Positions 13,440 to 26,442 of a DNA stretch of 64,000 bases are shown piece after piece. Within the stretch, counting starts at the first letter, position 1. The number at the start of each line of letters is the position of its first letter. The position numbers and the translations under genes are program-made. The DNA is from Blastomyces gilchristii SLH14081 (Eukaryota; Ascomycota; Eurotiomycetes; Onygenales; Ajellomycetaceae). The notes under the pieces are model-generated. The model did not search any database. It saw only the letters and a list, made by a program, of their open reading frames with translations, and was not told the DNA's origin. The stretch is taken from positions 684,702 through 748,701 of the forward strand of contig NW_003101671.1 in the NCBI RefSeq assembly GCF_000003855.2, read 5' to 3'.

Positions 13440-16400
13440 GCTAGATACGCTTTATATTCACCCGCTGGTACAATATAGAATTATGAACGGGAGGCAAACG
13501 AACGGGCCGCACACGACCCCCCTGAATGGCGGGACCGCCAGCCCTTTGCTGGGGGAATATTAGGGCTTTACGATTGGTAGGGGAAGTCCCGTAAATGGCG
13601 AAAAGAACGGCAGCGCGTCCCTCGATAGTGAATGAGAGAGTCCTGCTCAAATATTTGTAATTCTAGCATTATCTTTATGACCTGATGTGCAAAAACTATT
13701 GTGAGATATATCGAGCAAGAAGTATAACACTTCTGTCAACATGTTCACGTGACTTGTAACTATGTAGTGACGTCATTTTTCGAACATAAATTCATTCGGA
13801 AGTCGCGTTTTCGATGAAACCAATTCTAATCATGTTAATGAAGACGTATAACACACAAATCTAGCCTCAGGTGTCAATGGCCATGGCTACTACAGATAGA
13901 ACTACGCCAGAAGTTTCACAAATGACGCGCCGGTGGTAAGTTCCAATCAGCAGCATGAAAAATAACTAGAGCTAACAAGGGTGTTCAAGCCGCCAAAACC
14001 TGAAAAATGGTTAATTCTGTTGTCAAAGGTTCCTTATTTGTAGTGGTCCTAGGATGGGGATCCTATATTAGCATGACAAGGGGGTAGGTAGTTGACAACT
14101 GGGAATTTTAAACTATGAGCGGGCTCGGAAAGGCTTTCAGATCAGCAGCTCATATCAGTCCGATCAATTTTGACCTCCAAGATTTCCCCCATTTTTGGAG
14201 TATGTGCTATGGATCAACCGGTGCATCACTCTCTTCTGATGAAATGTGACAGCCAGGAAGTAATGCGCAAAAGGAATTCGCAAACCTATCCAAGAGGCGT
14301 AAAAGTTGCTGCCCTCTTGGTTGCGGGATCGGTTTGCCCAGCCGATTCGACGGCAATGCAAGCTAATCTGGTCGGCATAGCTGGATATAGCATTAGGGGG
14401 TACCCATATGCAAAGCAGATGTGATCAACCAGGTGCCAGAGGATCGCATCGATGATAGAATAACGTTTTCCGTCGGTCGCTGTGAAGAATGCACCGGGTA
14501 TATTTCACAGGGCGCTGCTCATTGAGTACTGAACAATGTGCGAAAACGAGCTGACGAAACTAGCTAGGGGAAACGTGGTATACATGCCATGTATGGCTCT
14601 GTTCATGTATGCCAGTTAAGAGGCTCTATTTATCCTGGTTACTGTTGTTAGAGGGTTCCTGGCTACCCGAAGGAAATCGGAGATTAAGTGCCTTAGAACA
14701 ACAAGAGAGAAAGCCTTTCGAAAATTCTGACTTTCGATCAATGGTAAATGAATCAATGCACCAACGGCGGTTGAGACACCCGGACCAAAATCCAACGGAA
14801 ACAGTAAGGGAAACAATTCCAAAAACAGCCCATTCCATTTGACCAGCTAGGCTGATATATTTTACGTTTTCAGGGGTGGAATCATATTTCGCCGCACTAT
14901 GACATCTGGCACCAATCAACAGCGCTCTTATCTGGCCCCATCTACTGGAATCAGGCGTTTCACCAGCAACGACCGATGCTTCAGCGCCATGGCGCCTTGT
15001 TGGGATATTCTTCCAGCCGGGATCAATCACTATCACCACCGCGACTTTTCCGTTGGGCAGGGTAGTTCACAAAATCTGCGGCATGCTTTGATGTTAGGGG
15101 CCAGCGCAAAGTCAAATCAATAAAAATCGACTTTGGAAGACTGTCGACGTTGCGGCACCCAGCCAAACCCTCTAATCACGGCGGATGGCGTTGAGGCTGT
15201 CTGACGTGGTTCGAATTGGGCGGTTCCGTTTGGCTTGCTCTAGGAAAGTTTGATATCGTCGAGGTTGAGAGACTTTTGACCACGCCCGCAGAAGTGCTTC
15301 TGAAGATAAGCAGCCCATTTTCCACACGGCTTAATATCCAGCCTCCAGGCAAAGCATGGCTTGGTATCACTTCAATGGACTTTCGCTGCTCTCCGGTGGC
15401 AGGTTGGTGGCGAAATTGTGCCGTTCGCAAGGCACCACAAATGCGTTGGTTGAAAAGCTGGCTTTTCCAGGGCTGCATAGCAACGCCCATTTATGTTCAC
15501 ATGCTAGACCAAGGCATCTCGTCGGAGTGATTGTGATGGCCATTTGGGCCGTTTGGCTGTCTGCAGGTTTAAGATGCGGCTCTGCACTATATTTGGGTCC
15601 CAAACCCTTGGAAGCCCACGCTTGCTGTGTTTCGGCCTAAGCACTGTACAACCACACAACATGCATCAGCATGGCATCTGCAGGGTGTCCACGGTACCAC
15701 ACTTTTCTGGTAAATGGGAAATTTTCCCTTCCAGGAAACAATGAAATCATGAAGTTTCTAGCGCGAAACTCATTAGTTCAAACTTCAGGCCCCAATGTTC
15801 AGCCTGTCAAGGATCTTCACAAGTTACCCACCAGCGATCAGCAAGTGGAAGAAAAATGCTTGACTTCTGGCTAAAAGCCAGCAGTTTCGATGCGACTGTA
15901 CCCACGAATTCTCTATCAAGGTGGTGTGTGAAGGATGAGGGTATTCCAGACAGAGAAAATCTTCAGTCTGCTAGCTCGTTTTTTTGTAGTGATCTTTTTT
16001 TTCTGCACCTGAAACCAAATTCTGGAGCATGGGAATGATCTGATACGATGAATTTACTCTTCATGCTTTTCTTGAAGCCGATCACACTTCAGCATCTCCA
16101 TTCTGACTGACCAGCGATTGGAAAACTTTGACTTCCACGCAACTGCGCTCTGGGCAGCTAGTGGTTAGTTCCATCCCTATGCGATTAACGCCTCTGGCTT
16201 TAACTTCTTGTATTTTCATGACGGCGCCGGCCAGGATTCCCGCTATTCATCCATGCTTGCTCGAACACCCTAATATTCGAGGGCTAAAACTATTTTATGG
16301 TGAGGAGAACAGGTGAGGAGAACCGCAAAGCGAAAATCACGCTTTCACGATCAACTTTGGCACTGCTTCCCGCCCCTTTAGTGTTTGGTTTCAGCTGAAA

Positions 16401-17027
16401 GTCGACGCAATTTAACCCTCGTATTCGATAGTCAACAATTTGTTGGGCGGGTTGTTTTTGTTGCCCACGAAGCCCTGGAACTGCATAGTTCTGCGTCACT
16501 CTTCATCAAGAATCTTCAAGGATGTTTCATGCCTCGCTGAAAGCCAAAACCCCAACAGAGCCTCAGTCGGGAACACCGCCAATTGGAAAACGCATTCGGC
16601 CTGAACCGTTGACTGCGTGCGGGGATGTCGGCTTTAGCTCGAAAAGGAGCAAGCGAGGCTCCAATCACTAGCAGCATTCCCGCACCCTAGAGCCAAACAG
16701 GAGGAAACTGCTGCTTGAGCAAGGCCCTGAGAGTTTGAGTGGCTTCCAGCGACTTGGCGGCGAGGCGCTGTTCCACCCCGATATGAATTGCTTGTCTCCA
16801 GGACCCCGTTATGATGGCTGAGGAAGAGCGTGGATTTGCACCTAAATTAAGAACAATCACTACGCGGATCCCCTGCCACTGCTGCCAGGCTGATTTAGTT
16901 TCCCAAACACGGATTGAAATATTTTTCACTCTCTGACACAGATATCGATTCTTTTTCAGAAGCCAGTAGCCAGCGGTGTGGCCGTGTTTAGTCAATTCAG
17001 CCACCACTCACTGACAGCCTGGAGCGA
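13440..17027. other. 3.6-kb gene-free spacer
   Basis: This is balanced-composition DNA between the divergent WD40 and GPI-type genes. It has CpG sites and no sign of RIP. Open frames are short (up to about 137 codons), overlap on both strands and show no recognisable motif. I see no tRNA, no repeat shared with the rest of the window and no transposon remnant. It must contain the WD40 gene promoter near 13,440. Confidence 0.5.
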
Positions 17028-17042
17028 TAAAATATATATATT
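17028..17042 (+). promoter_or_regulatory. TATA-like element of the GPI-type protein gene
   Basis: An A/T run (aaaatatatatattag) lies about 145-155 bases before the start codon at 17185. It is followed by a pyrimidine-rich, ACCA/AAAC-rich leader, the usual form of a strongly expressed fungal promoter. The assignment rests on position and composition only. Confidence 0.45.
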
Positions 17043-17184
17043 AGCTTCTTCCCAGTTCACGTTTCCCATTCCTCATCCCCATCACACTTCTTTCCTTTTC
17101 CAATTGTATCAACCAGCAATAATAAATCCTCTCCACACTCCCACCTTCGATCACCAAAACAATACCAAAAACAATACCATCAAA

Positions 17185-17634
17185 ATGTCTTCCTTCACCA
17201 TGAAGCGCTGGCCTCTGGTCACGACCCTCCTCATCCTTCTCTTCGGCCTCGTCGCCTCCGCAACCCCAAACAACCCTAGTGACCTGATCGCGATCACTTC
17301 CGTTGAGCGTCGCGCTCAGGGCCTTGAAGCCCGCGCCCCCAAGAGAGGCGGTGGAGGTGGCAGCAGCGGCGGCGGTGATGATGACGACGACGACGATGAT
17401 GATGATGATGCGCCTAGCAACCAGGACTTCCAGACCTGCCCTAACGGCGGCACAACCTGCAGCGAATGCTTCGGCCCCGGCTACGTCTCCTGCATCACCC
17501 CTTCGAACGTCTGCTACAACCCATCGACCCAAACGCGCAGCAAGGTCTGCGCCGCACAAGACATCTCCGGCGCGACTCAGCTCGCTGGCTCCCTCGGCCT
17601 CGGCGCGCTGGGATTAGCGGTTGCTTTCCTGTAA
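17185..17634 (+). CDS. small secreted, probably GPI-anchored cell-surface protein
   Basis: One exon encodes 149 residues. Residues 1-27 form a signal peptide: basic MKRW, then the hydrophobic core PLVTTLLILLFGLVASA. A low-complexity Gly/Ser stretch (about residues 53-62) and a run of 11 Asp follow (GAT/GAC codons, about 17,375-17,410). Next is a Cys-containing module with two CPNGG/CSEC-type pairs and single Cys residues (six Cys). The C-terminus is a hydrophobic tail (LAGSLGLGALGLAVAFL) preceded by small residues (SGA), as expected for GPI attachment. This points to the plasma membrane or cell wall. The function is unknown. The start at 17185 was chosen over upstream in-frame Mets because the signal peptide begins here and the leader is typical. 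Confidence 0.82.
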   Translation: MSSFTMKRWPLVTTLLILLFGLVASATPNNPSDLIAITSVERRAQGLEARAPKRGGGGGSSGGGDDDDDDDDDDDAPSNQDFQTCPNGGTTCSECFGPGYVSCITPSNVCYNPSTQTRSKVCAAQDISGATQLAGSLGLGALGLAVAFL

Positions 17635-18878
17635 GCTGGGTGTGGCTGGGGCTATCCTGCGAAGTCGTGATACCGTGCAGGGTTTCGGTAGGGATGAAAT
17701 TTCTCCGTTCGTCGGTTTTCCTCTCTCCACATTGTGAAAACCCTTCAGACCTATCCATCCCCGTTGCCTTGATTCATTTCAGCCTTAATATCCATTTTTC
17801 CATTTTTCCATTTTTATTTTAGCTCGATTCCCCCCCCCTACGTTTTTGTGCACGTTAGTGATTTGTTCCCGAGCTGTCTGTCATGCCGTCATACATGCGA
17901 AGCATCTTTTCGGGGTGTTACATATGTCTTCACACATTAATGTATCTTTTGTCCTTGTTCGACATCCCATCCCCTATTTTTATTTTCACTCTGAAGATTG
18001 TTTTTTTTTTCAGTTTGCTAGAGAGAATAAACGAAGGTGTAATTTCGACATACGAATGTGAACGGTAGACGGTTTCAATGAGATAGGAGAGACAACGTCA
18101 ACTTTTTTCATAACTCCATATTTATGACCTTTTGTTTCGGAAATCCCGGCACCTACGTTTCCTTCATATTCATATGAAATGATAAAGTAAATAAAAAATC
18201 GCCTCTTCGATATGTTGACAAGGACAAGGAGGAAATGAGAAAAATCATGATGAAATGTCTGCTTTCTCATCGGATTATGATTTTTTTTTAACACGAGTGT
18301 CTTTGCTCTTCTACTAACCCCCTCCCCTCCCCCATCCATCCCATGAGAACCGCATAACATGAAGCCGAAAAGAAAACGTCAATGTGTCCCCAGTTTTTAT
18401 TGACTCCTTGAATTTCTTCCTTTTTTCCCCGGACTCGATTTCTTCCCTTCGATGTACCCTGTGTGAACAGGAATGTGAAATGGCAATTATAAAACTATAA
18501 GCCATATAAATAAACCATGTTGTAGCTAAACTATAACTTATATCTACTCCGTGCAGGTATTTGTAATAACAAAAAATGTAGAAACCAAAACCTGCAGACA
18601 ACTTGGAATGATCAACTTGGAATGATCGATAGAGGCAAGAAAGACAAGCTTCTTTTCCCTCCTCTCTTTTCTTTTTTTCCCTCTTTTTTCTTTTGAAGGC
18701 AACATATTCAAAAAAATTTTAACAAGCCGTGCACTTTATAAAGGAATTTAAAATATCAAGAAGAAAATGAAAGAAAATACCAACTCTCGCGACGAACCGC
18801 ACGTAACAAAAATAGGGAAAGCAAAAGCATAAAAAAACACACTACCAGACTCGCTTTACTCTCCTACCTACATACCCC
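17635..18878. other. convergent intergenic region
   Basis: This region holds the 3' ends of the GPI-type gene (+) and trehalose phosphorylase (-). It contains many T- and A-rich tracts (for example 17,800-17,840 and 18,280-18,300) that suit 3' UTRs and polyadenylation. No gene was recognised. Confidence 0.5.
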
Positions 18879-21548
18879 TTACTTTCCCAAATCTCTCGAC
18901 CGCCCCCTATGCAGCGAAAACCCCCCAACCCCAACCCCAATCCCCTGATTATCCCCCAACGTCCTCTTCAACCGATTCTCGTGCCGGCCATACGGCTCCT
19001 TCGCCTCCTCGCGCGCCATATCATTAATCCACTTCCCGTTCGGCGCCACGGTCTTGCCCTTCGACACCTCGCTGGCCAGATACAGCCACGACAGCGCGTT
19101 GCCGACCGTGCTCACCTCGTCGCTGACGCTGTCCGCGGCCCAGCTGCTGAGGCGGTAGTAGAGCTCGTCGTCCGTCCAGAGGTTGTAGAGGTGGTGCGCG
19201 ACGGCGTCGGAGTCGCCGACTTCGACGAGGAAGCCGTTTTTGCCGTCCTGCACTTGCAGCGGGATGCCGCCGGCGAGCGTGGCGATGACGGGCTTGCCCT
19301 TGTGCAGGGCCTCGGAGACTTTTACCTCGAAGCCCTCGCGGGTGGAGAGTTGGAGGGCCACGCGCGCTTTGGAGAGGAGGGCGTTGAGGATCTGATCCGA
19401 GGGCGGGATGTGCATGACGCAGATGGAGGACTTGAGGTGGGCGAGGTTGTTGTCGATGTGCTCGATGACGGCGTCGTAGATTACCACGCCGTCCGGGTCG
19501 TCGACAGAGCCGTGTCCGCAGATCAGGAGCTTGGGAGGCTTCTCTTCTTTGGGCCGGTTTTCGCCGAAGAGGATGCGGAATTTTTCGTATGCATCGAGGA
19601 GGTCGAAGATACCCTTTGATGGGTCGAAGCGGGCGATTTGGACAATGTACTCGTCTTGAGTATTTTGTCAGCCATGTGTGTGTTCATAAATGCATCAAAA
19701 AGACAATGGCGGGGAAAGACATACCATCTGGATAATCAATGGTGGTCATGCCGATTTCGCGACATTTCGCGTTGAAGATACGACCGTAATAACCAATGTC
19801 AAAATCGTCCATGGTCTTATTCAATCCATCGAGCCTGCGACATCCATGAAAAGGAGCGTAAGCAAGCTGAACCATTCCAGGCACTGCAAAAAGAGTGGAG
19901 GGGAAAATAGACAAATACCCACCAATCTGTCGACGCCGGCAAGTACCCCACCGTCTCTCGCGGCACCATATGCGGCACAAAGCTCGAGACGGGATGGCTA
20001 ATAAACAAATCCGCGCACTTGATGCTATCCCAGAAATAATTCCACGCCTCTGCCTGCGGCGTCGTTGGATCCGCAATCAGGTCGCTGCGGACCTGGATGT
20101 GGCTGCGGTAGATGACAGGCCGCATCGGCGTCACCTCTTTAATCAGGGGGATTAGACCAGGCATCTGTGGATCGTCGATGACGATGACATCCGCGCCGCC
20201 CTCGCATGGGGCGGAGAGAGGCCCGCCCTTGCCGAACCAGTATCGTTTGGCATTGCCGACGATCCAGTCTGTGAGGGCGGCTTTATTTTCCTCTGTAAGA
20301 CGTTCATCGGGCTTGGAGACGCCTTGGAAGATGTTGTGATTTGTCTTTGTGATGCGGAAGACGGCCGGGCGCGGGCGGGGGACGTACCTAGAAAGAAGAA
20401 GAAAAAAAGACATTAGGGGATCCGCCACGAGATAGGCATTAACTAAAATAATAAGATTGTCTAAGCTCACCACTTGAAATCCACGCCCAACATTTCCGCA
20501 AATCTGACCAGCGCATGCCGCATCAGCGCAACACCACCGCCCTGCGGCGTGGCGCTGAAAAACGCAACTTTGACTTTGCGCTTCTTCAAATCATCCGCAT
20601 ATTTCAACACAGAATTCCACGTGCGAGAGCCAACCGTCAGCTCATAATCCGACAAATTAGCCAGGACAGCATGGAAGCCGCAGTCAACCTCCACACCTCC
20701 GCGATACCCCACCTGCAGCAGAGGCGCCTTGCTAGGCCCGAAGAAGCTGTAATATTGGTTAGCTTTTATTTTATTTTATTTTTCACGCATGTATGAAGCG
20801 AAATCGAAAAACCGAAATGATAAAAAAGAAGGGGAAAACATACGTGATGCACTTCCTCGCCACCGACTCAGCCTGCTCATCCAACGTCTTCGTATTCCAA
20901 TACTCCCGATTAATCCAGCCGACGCTATGCACGCCCTTGCCGTGCAGGACCAGCGGCACGATATCCAGCTCCCCCCATAGGCGGGGACACAGATGCGGGC
21001 AGCGCTCCGCCAGCTCGTGCGGCAGAGCAATGCCGATGAACTTCTCGAGGTGCTCGCGCTCGTACTTGCGCAGCTCATGGATGACGAAGTCGGTGATGAT
21101 GTCTGCGGTGGGGTGGAAGCTCTCGTCGACGGGGAAGTGGTGCTCGGAGAAGTCGAGGAAGTAGGTTGTGTCACGGATGGCGAGGGCGATGATAATGTCA
21201 TTATTTTCGCTAGAGCGGACGGAGATGCCGCCGTAGATTGTCTGAAATTGTTTTTTTTTTACGAAATTAGTCACTGGGAAATGAATGGGGTATGTGTGTG
21301 TAGCATGTATATACCTCCGACGGCGGCCCCGTCCACTTCTTCTTCGCAACCCGATCCTGCAGATCCCGCTTCTGATAAACGGAGGTCCGCCGCTGGAAAC
21401 GCCGGTCCTGGAACGCGGAGATGACCATGTCGACGTATGGCCTCAGATGCGGCGTGTGACGCCCCTCGCCATGCTTGTGGTTGCGGTGAGAGTTGGAATG
21501 GTGCTCTGGCAACGAGCCCTCTTCCGTAAGGTTCTTCTTCAGGAACAT
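18879..21548 (-). CDS. trehalose phosphorylase / trehalose synthase (CCG-9 type, GT4)
   Basis: Reversibly converts trehalose plus phosphate to glucose 1-phosphate plus glucose, in the cytosol; the Neurospora homologue is clock-controlled gene 9. Exons in reading order: 21548-21315, 21241-20844, 20746-20471, 20387-19923, 19834-19725 and 19654-18879. All joins are in phase and give 752 residues, near the family's 700-odd. The N-terminal Rossmann half contains PQGGGVALMRHAL, a donor-side loop typical of these enzymes. Later come VIDDPQMPGLIPL, YRSHIQVRSDLI and the family signature STDWLDGLNK, which spans the exon 4-5 junction. The retaining GT4 E-x7-E pair is in REGFEVKVSEAL (about Glu601 and Glu609). 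The C-terminal 40 residues are less conserved and Gly-rich. Start at 21548 was chosen because exon 1 is open and ends at a clear donor; an extra upstream exon is not excluded. Confidence 0.92.
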
Positions 21549-23455
21549 GGTTGCGATGGGAAGCGGGTGGTTCCGGAATAGCTGCGATGGGGCGATGGGG
21601 GTGATTTCTGGTTAGATTTAGACAGAATGGGGAGAGAGAAAGAGTGGTGATCTTCGTGCAACCGGTCTATATATCAAGAACGGCTGGTTTCGGGATGGAT
21701 GGACTGATGGATGTGTATATATAGAGATACGACAACAACTGTTCTCCTCGCAAATCCACCCGGGTTGAGTGATGACAAGCCGTCTGAACAAGAGCAGTCT
21801 GGGAACTGATAGGATAGAATATGCCAGGCTAGAGCACTCCAGCTGTGAAGAAAGATGCGGCGGCAGAGACGGCGGTACTTGAGACAATGGGTGAAGTTGC
21901 AGCTGAGGTTGAAACTTTAGATGCTCCCCACTGTATAGTATTATATTACTAAGTTGGCAGCAACAATTCGGTTCAGGTATCAGGTGCCAATACTTGTATA
22001 TATAAATAGCATTTCCTAACCCTAGAATTCGAAAGTTAGTTTTCTCCTCTCCTTCTCCTCTTCCCTCTCTCTTGCGACTGTACTGTACTGTACACAACAA
22101 TACATAAAGGGGCGCGGGGGATGAGGGAGCAGACCTTACCACTTGTACATACAATCAACAAGCTACAAACACAATAAACCCAACCCACCCACTCGCAATA
22201 TAATATCACCAATTGACACCCCTTCCCATCCCCACGCAGGCAAAACTTTTCGCCTCCCGGGCCCCCTTAAACAAACGCTCTTCCCCCCTCCGCCCCCCTG
22301 GCTGCCCCGCCAGATCCATGACGTCGATACTTCTGACGCAGATGGGCCCCGGAGATCCCGCGGTTCAATCTTTCAGCCGTTTGTCTCATTGTAATGTACT
22401 GTACCTAGACAATAGGTTCGACTGGTTGGGTGGTGATTGGTTGTATAGTTACGGAGTAGAGTTTACCTTCGTCATTGTTTTCCTTCGTAACTTTGCATGT
22501 TAGTTGAAGCTGGAGAGAACTGGGAGAGGGAGAGACATTTGGTGGAAGTTGATTGGTTCAGTTTTGTTAGGGTAACTACCATTGCTTATTCAGCACCAAC
22601 TCACTACACTTGAACAAGAGGGGAGGAAACGGTCTATCTCACTGCCAGCTTCTATTTGATTAGAGTTGGTTGATGCATAATAGATCTGAAGAGTTCTTCG
22701 TTCTGCAATGTACAGAGTACAGAGTATATAAATTTGTAATGTTGTACATCTCTGTATCATCATTCTTCAGAATATCTATAATACTGTTTATTTAAAGAAA
22801 GGAGGAAGAAAAACCAGAGAAGAATAAAAGAAGAGAGAATAAAAGATGAAAGATATAGACAAAAAAAATTAATTAAAAAAGAACAAAAAAAAGAATTATT
22901 ATGTACAGGGGGTTTGGTGGCTATTTATCTGTGATTGTTCCGTTCAGTCTTTTGCTCTTCTTTTTTTATTGCCCAAAGCCGGCCTTGCCCTTCTTTTTTT
23001 TTCTTTTTTTTTTTTTTTTATATCTCTTGTTCATGTACTCTCCTCCTCCCCACCCATTTTTTTGTGTCAATATTTGCAATTTTGCCTTTCTTCTTCTTCC
23101 TTCCTCCAACCAACCCCATCGTTTTCAAAATCTCAAAATTTGCCCCAGGAGTACGCACACACCCCACACACGCACGCACGGATACAACCACAACGGCCAA
23201 CTCCCACTCTATATATATGGCGTGGAAAAGAAAAGACAAGAACAAAGAAAAAAAAAATAAAGGAAAAGAAAAAAAAAGGAACAAGAAAAAAACAAAAAAC
23301 AAAAAGACAGATATTCCCAAACGGCCTCCTTCCCGATCCCAATCCTCTATGTAATCTGGATAGTGTTTAATATATTATTTTCTTTTGGTTCGGATGGGTG
23401 GTGGGTGGTGGGTGAATGGATAGGTCGGACAGGTAGGCTAGGATTTTGGAAATAA
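21549..23455. other. intergenic: trehalose phosphorylase promoter and H+-ATPase 3' region
   Basis: Both flanking genes are on the minus strand. The trehalose-side part has several TATA-like runs (21,711-21,725; 21,994-22,006) and pyrimidine tracts that could serve the promoter. The part at 22,960-23,300 is a long T-rich then A-rich low-complexity stretch downstream of the H+-ATPase stop. Open frames here are low-complexity (Phe- or Lys-rich) and are not genes. Confidence 0.5.
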
Positions 23456-26442
23456 TTATGTGCTCTTCTCGTGCTGGGTCGAGACGCGTTGGAGTGAAAC
23501 AACTGTAAAACGGAGGTGGTAACTGCGTTAGCAACAAGTCGCCCCACTTTTTTTGGGAAAAAAAAATAAAATTAAAAAAAACAAGTAGCAATAAGTGATT
23601 CTTACCGAAATCCTCCAGTGAGCGTTGCTTCTGATTCTTCTTAGGGCTCTTCCCATGCATCATATTATCGAAGCCCGTCGAGCCCTGGAGCAGATAGTAC
23701 AGCCCGCCAAGGACGCAGAAGCACCCGAATGAGAAAATCCAAATACGCACCACGGCGACGATGGACGTCTGTCCGCCCACGAACCAGCCGAAGAGCGTGA
23801 AGAAAGTAGCGACTATATCGACGACCAGGATGGCACCAGCCAGTTGCCACGATGGGATCGAGGACCAGAATGGTCCGTTCGCGCGGGTGATGAAGATGAG
23901 CCAGTTCTCCGTCAAGGAGATTTGGAGGAAGAGGACCTCGTCGCGCACACCGAAGTTTTGCACGATACCGCCGTTCTCGGAGCCGACGAGCATGGTTGTG
24001 AGGGTGATCCAGGTACCGACGGCGAGGACGATGCCGAGAAGGACAGACATACCCCACAACTTGGGCAGGTTCCATTTGACGGGGGTCTTGGAGAAGGGTG
24101 CGTTGTCGTAGGCGATGGCGAGCGTGGCGATGTCGGCGAAAATGGCAATGAAGACAACCAGTTCCAGATTCAGGGAGGTGTTGAGAATAGCGATCCAGAG
24201 ACCCAGGAAGATTTCCAAGTGGAGGGACAGGGCAATACGATAGACAACGTAGGCGTACATGCGGTGGAAAATCTGGCGGGAGGTCTTGAGGGCGTCGATG
24301 ATGGCAGAGAGACCAGGAGCAAGGAAGACAATATCAGCGGCAGAGCGGGCAGCGTCGGAGGCACCCTCAACGGCGATACCGGTGTCAGCTTTCTTGAGGG
24401 AGGGCGCATCGTTGACACCGTCACCCGTCATGGCGACGAGGTAGCCACGTTGTTGCAGAATTTCGACGACGTTATACTTGTGCTGGGGAAAGACTTCTGC
24501 AAAACCATCAGCAGCCTCGACGAAATCGTAGACCTCAGAGCCAGGCATGGTTCCTCCGCCACCGAGACCGAGACGCTCAGCATTGTACACGTTGGTTCCG
24601 AGACCAAGCTGGCGAGAAGTTTCACGGGCAATACCGACGGCATCACCAGTCAACATCTTGATGGACAAACCGAGAGTCTTGGCCTCGTTGATAGTTTTGG
24701 CAGTGTCGTGTCGGGGAGGATCAGAGCAAGGCATGATTCCGAGAATTTCCCAGGATCCCTCACCACGCTTGCGGGCAACACCGAGAGAGCGGAAACCACG
24801 GGTAGCGAACTCAGCGACCTTGTTCTTGTAGGCGTTGTCGACTTCCTCGGGGATAGGGTGGTCTTCCTCGACAGTCTTGAGGACGAAAAGCGGAGCGCCC
24901 TTGACGCAGGTAATGCGCTCACCTTGGGGGGACATGACGACAGCGCTGACCTTCTTGGAGACGGGATCGAATGGGTGGAATTCGAGCACCTTGTATTGGG
25001 TGAGGACGGACTTGGCGCGGGGATAGAAGCGGAGAGATTTGAGGAAAGCCTTGTCAATGGCGTCAATACCCTTCTTCTTGCGGGAGGCAGCCAAGCACGC
25101 GGTCAACATGAGATCTTCTGGGTCGACGCCAGCAACGCAGTAGGGATCAGCGAGGGAGAGCTTGTTCTTGGTCAAGGTACCGGTCTTGTCAGAGCAGAGG
25201 ATTTCTACACCAGCAAGGGACTCAATGGCAGACAGTTTCTGGACAATGGCCTTCTTCTTGGCCAGATAGGCGGCACCGACAGCCATGGTAGTGGTGACGA
25301 CAGCTGGAAGACCGACGGGGACACCAATGATGGTGATAGCCAGAGTGAACTCGAGGATGGTGACAATGTCGTTGGAGCGGTAGAAAGAGGAGACCCAGAC
25401 AACCAAGAGGGTAAGAATGACCAAGATGAGCAAAACGGTACCGATACCGTTGAGCACTTCAGTGAAATGACCAGTCCCGGCAGCAGCAGCGTTGACAAGG
25501 GCAGCAGCACGACCGACGAAGGTGTTGTCACCGGTAGAGGTGATGACCATAAAGGCCTCTCCGCGCTTGACGGCGGAGGAAGCGTAGCAGGTATCGCCCT
25601 TGTGCTTGTCGACGGCCAGCGACTCACCGGTGATGGCGGACTGGTCGACTTGGAGGAAAGCTTCTTCCGTGACAATGCGGCCGTCAGCGGGGATGATGGT
25701 ACCCTCCTCGACCTGGAGAATATCACCAGGGACGACCTCTGGAGCTTCGATTTCAGCCAGACGGCCATTGCGGAGCACGACAGCCTTGAGAGCGAGGGTT
25801 TTCTTCAATTCGTCAACGATAGAACCGGCCTGGAATTCCTGGATGAAACCGACACAGGCATTGAGCAAGAGAAGACCGCAGATCACACCGAAATCGACCC
25901 AGTCCTCGAGACCGGCGGCAAGAATAGCGGCGGCCTATTAATTGTTACATTAACAAAATGTCTTGTTCTTGTTTAATTCGTGGAAAAGAAAAAAAGAAAA
26001 AAAGAAAAAAAAAGAGAGAACAACTCACCTCCATGACGAACTGGATAGGCCCAACGAAATAACTTAAGAACTTCAGCACCAAGTTTTCCTTCTCCTCCTT
26101 CATCTGGTTGAGGCCGTACTTCTTGCGACGCACAAGGACCTCCGCATCCGTCAGACCCTGGCGCGTGTCGGTGTTGAGCAGCTCCTCAGGAACAGGACGG
26201 GCACCACCGGGCTCGCCGTCTTCCTCATCCTCCACGTCGATATGGCCGTCCTGGGACTCGAGCTCCTCGATGAGGGCGTCCATGTCCTCGTCTTCGTCGT
26301 CATCTTCGGGGACAGGGGGTTTCTTCTCGTTGGGGACGGGTTCCGTGGCTTTCTCGGAGAAGTCACCGGACGGGAAGTTGGTTCCCAGGTGGTTTGGCGG
26401 GATGCCATGGCCCTGGGGACCAGACGCGGTGGGATCCGACAT
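23456..26442 (-). CDS. PMA1: plasma-membrane H+-ATPase, P-type (PMA1)
   Basis: ATP-driven proton pump of the plasma membrane that builds the gradient used for nutrient uptake. Exons in reading order: 26442-26029, 25934-23606 and 23502-23456. They join in phase to 929 residues (Neurospora PMA1: 920). The cytosolic N-terminus is acidic ([10 protein letters not shown]). P-type motifs follow in order: TGES (about 240), the phosphorylated Asp in CSDKTGTLT (about 387), MLTGDAVG and [14 protein letters not shown], with about ten membrane segments. The tiny last exon gives the conserved regulatory tail [15 protein letters not shown], whose Ser/Thr phosphorylation releases autoinhibition in yeast (family knowledge). 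An earlier candidate acceptor for exon 3 gives an unrelated tail and was rejected. No missing key residues. Confidence 0.97.

Noticed and set aside
23456..23547. upstream acceptor for the last H+-ATPase exon (ctaacgcag)
   Set aside because: It gives an unrelated frame, whereas the acceptor 27 bases downstream gives the conserved C-terminal regulatory tail.
23844..25976. 710-codon open frame on the plus strand
   Set aside because: It is the antisense shadow of the H+-ATPase coding exon, caused by its codon bias. Its composition is Asp/Gly/Glu-rich with no domain.
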